A stretch of DNA of 64,000 nucleotides from Lachnospiraceae bacterium (GTDB lineage: Bacteria > Bacillota > Clostridia > Lachnospirales > Lachnospiraceae). Of this stretch, positions 62,898-64,000 are shown piece by piece. A program made the translations under genes and the position numbers. The stretch spans positions 27,138-91,137 of the forward strand of contig JAFYBJ010000057.1 of the NCBI GenBank assembly GCA_017540265.1, in the 5' to 3' direction. Positions within the stretch are counted from its first letter, which is position 1; every line of letters begins with the position of its first letter. The notes under the pieces are model-generated. The model was not told where the DNA came from and made no database searches. It worked only from the letters and a program-made list of their open reading frames with translations.

Positions 62898-63728
62898 ATG
62901 AGTAAAAAGAAAATCGAGCGTATGATCGATGGAATGTCGCTGTTTGATGATGACCTGATGTCCAGGGTGTTTGAGAATAATATTCCGGCGACGAGGATCA
63001 TGCTGGAGGCAATACTTGGAAGAGCGGTTCACATAATAAGTAGCAGAGGTCAGGTTGAGCTTAATAATCCGATGGAAAAAGGAAGAAACATAAGGCTGGA
63101 CATCCATGCAGTCGAAGAGAACGGCACGCATTTTAATTGTGAGGTGCAGCGTAAAAACAGTGGTGCGGATCCCAGACGGGCACGGTTTAACGCAGCAATG
63201 CTGGACAGCCGGATGCTAAAGGAGGGTCAGGATTTTAAGGAACTTCCGGCTTCATACGTTATCTTTATGACGGAAAAAGATTACTTCAAAGCAGGAAAGC
63301 CTTTATACAGGATAGAAAGAAGGCTTGACGGGAAAAGAAAAGGCCAGACATTTGGAGATGGAAGTCATATCCTTTATGTAAATGGAGCATATGAGGGCGA
63401 TGATCCGATAGGAAAGCTGATGGCAGATTTCCGTAACAGAAGCCTTACAGGATTTAATTATAAGGTATTAGAGGATGGCGTGAAACGTTTTAAACAGGAT
63501 AAGGAGGGACGAGAGATTATGTGTGATGCGGTTGAAAAATATGCAGATGGCAGATATAGGCAGGGGATAAGGCAAGGAAAACGAGAAGGAAAACGAGAAG
63601 GAATAGCGCAAGGTCGAGCTACTCTGATACTTGATGCTTTGAGAAACGGAGCGGCTCCGGAGGATCTGAAGATCTTCGGGATAGAAGAGGATGAAGTAAG
63701 GAAAGTCATGGAAAAAGCGGGAAGGTAG
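62898..63728 (+). CDS. Rpn-family PD-(D/E)XK nuclease / transposase_31-like
   Basis: 276 residues. The nuclease core is in the first about 120 residues: RLDIHAVEENGTHFNCEVQR, in which the Asp, Glu and Gln/Lys positions fit PD-(D/E)XK nucleases of the Rpn (recombination-promoting nuclease) type. The C-terminus has short charged repeats (RQGKREGKREG) and a final helical segment. Such proteins are common, often multi-copy genes linked to horizontal transfer or defence. ATG 62898 is preferred since AAAGGAGG is seven bases upstream; ATG 62892 lies too close to it. Confidence 0.88.
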   Translation: MSKKKIERMIDGMSLFDDDLMSRVFENNIPATRIMLEAILGRAVHIISSRGQVELNNPMEKGRNIRLDIHAVEENGTHFNCEVQRKNSGADPRRARFNAAMLDSRMLKEGQDFKELPASYVIFMTEKDYFKAGKPLYRIERRLDGKRKGQTFGDGSHILYVNGAYEGDDPIGKLMADFRNRSLTGFNYKVLEDGVKRFKQDKEGREIMCDAVEKYADGRYRQGIRQGKREGKREGIAQGRATLILDALRNGAAPEDLKIFGIEEDEVRKVMEKAGR

Positions 63729-63751
63729 CATGCGGAGGGGCAGAAAAAATA

Positions 63752-63780
63752 TTGACGTGGTGCAGGTCAGGGTGTAGGAT
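63752..63780 (+). promoter_or_regulatory. possible promoter after the Rpn gene
   Basis: TTGACG and TAGGAT with 17-base spacing. What it would drive is unclear; a small hairpin GGTTAT/ATAACC follows at 63830-63847, then the IS-like element. Confidence 0.3.
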
Positions 63781-63865
63781 TAAAGAGTAAAGAGGTGCTG
63801 CTGTAGTTAACGGTTGACCCTCGGATGATGGTTATAAAGAAATAACCGCTAGCCTTGGTCTGATA

Positions 63866-64000
63866 TGTACCCCCTATTCTGGACAACCAGATAGGGGGTA
63901 TTATCATGCGCTATAGCAACGAATTTAAACGTAAATGTGTTGAGATGTATCGAAACGGGGAATGGCCAGATACGCCGGATCATGTTAAAAGTACTCACGA
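63866..64000 (+). mobile_element. left end of an IS-like element, cut by window edge
   Basis: TGTACCCCCTATTCTGGACA (63866-63885) looks like a terminal inverted repeat of the IS3-like type. It overlaps a strong hairpin (TACCCCCTAT.. pairing with ..ATAGGGGGTA, 63868-63900) that precedes a transposase start at 63906. The right end lies outside the window. Confidence 0.6.
63906..64000 (+). CDS. transposase OrfA-like protein (5' end only)
   Basis: 31 codons are present, starting MRYSNEFKRKCVEMYRNGEW. The YSxEFKxKxVEMYxNG pattern is typical of the helix-turn-helix start of IS3-type OrfA transposase proteins. It runs off the right edge. Family assignment rests on this short stretch and the adjacent inverted repeat. 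Confidence 0.65.
   Translation, partial: MRYSNEFKRKCVEMYRNGEWPDTPDHVKSTH

Noticed and set aside
62898-63728. Intact transposon around the Rpn gene
   Set aside because: Rpn proteins are called transposase_31 in some databases, but no terminal inverted repeats or target duplications flank this gene.

Overview
The window looks like a chromosome segment from a low-to-mid-GC Gram-positive anaerobe of the Clostridia, most likely a Lachnospiraceae member. This is inference from gene content and style: strong AGGAGG-type ribosome sites, TTG and GTG starts, an FMN riboswitch driving a RibU-type ECF component, a catabolite-repression (cre-like) site, several NlpC/P60 wall hydrolases, and many EAL/HD-GYP and hybrid-kinase proteins. 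No rRNA, CRISPR array or prophage is visible. One tRNA-Ala is present, and an IS-like element is cut off by the right edge.

Layout. 1-700: truncated L-asparaginase (minus strand) and tRNA-Ala(CGC). 705-8982: a YitT membrane protein, then a complete F-type ATP synthase operon (atpZ/I-B-E-F-H-A-G-D-C). Its c subunit carries the full Na+-coordinating residue set. 8997-17675: envelope genes (C39-like protein, NlpC/P60 hydrolase, L,D-transpeptidase), a basic-amino-acid decarboxylase, and a LysR regulator overlapping a cytoplasmic GH5 glycosidase. 17718-25822: a tightly packed six-gene run with a J-like/TPR protein, an HscC-type Hsp70, two membrane proteins, a zinc-metallopeptidase-like protein and a GH25 lysozyme. 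25827-30239: FMN riboswitch plus ribU, then a MacAB-like efflux system. 30260-34294: SH3-NlpC/P60 hydrolase behind a palindromic promoter, a PAS-GGDEF-EAL protein, and hibernation factor HPF.

34320-41367 is a phosphonate locus. It holds S-adenosylhomocysteinase, a PhnW-like aminotransferase, a CDP-glycerol glycerophosphotransferase-like enzyme, PEP mutase fused to a cytidylyltransferase-like domain, a LicC/PntC-like nucleotidyltransferase and phosphonopyruvate decarboxylase. Together these can make 2-aminoethylphosphonate from PEP and activate it with CTP, probably to decorate a surface polymer. A MITE-like repeat splits the locus. 41375-45898: ROK sugar kinase, class II aldolase and a cation/H+ antiporter on the minus strand, then a glutamate-synthase-small-subunit-like oxidoreductase behind a cre site.

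46078-59037 is a signalling block. A response-regulator EAL protein, a free Hpt protein and a double-receiver hybrid kinase form one operon. After a KDG kinase come a 1554-residue hybrid kinase with an extracellular propeller and an HD-GYP protein. Both of the latter begin with a membrane module resembling an ECF-transporter S component, the same fold family as the RibU encoded here. With the PAS-GGDEF-EAL protein this gives three likely c-di-GMP phosphodiesterases and no intact GGDEF cyclase. 59103-64000: PAS protein, SulP transporter and acyltransferase (minus strand), an Rpn-type PD-(D/E)XK nuclease with a structured leader, and the left end of an IS-like element.
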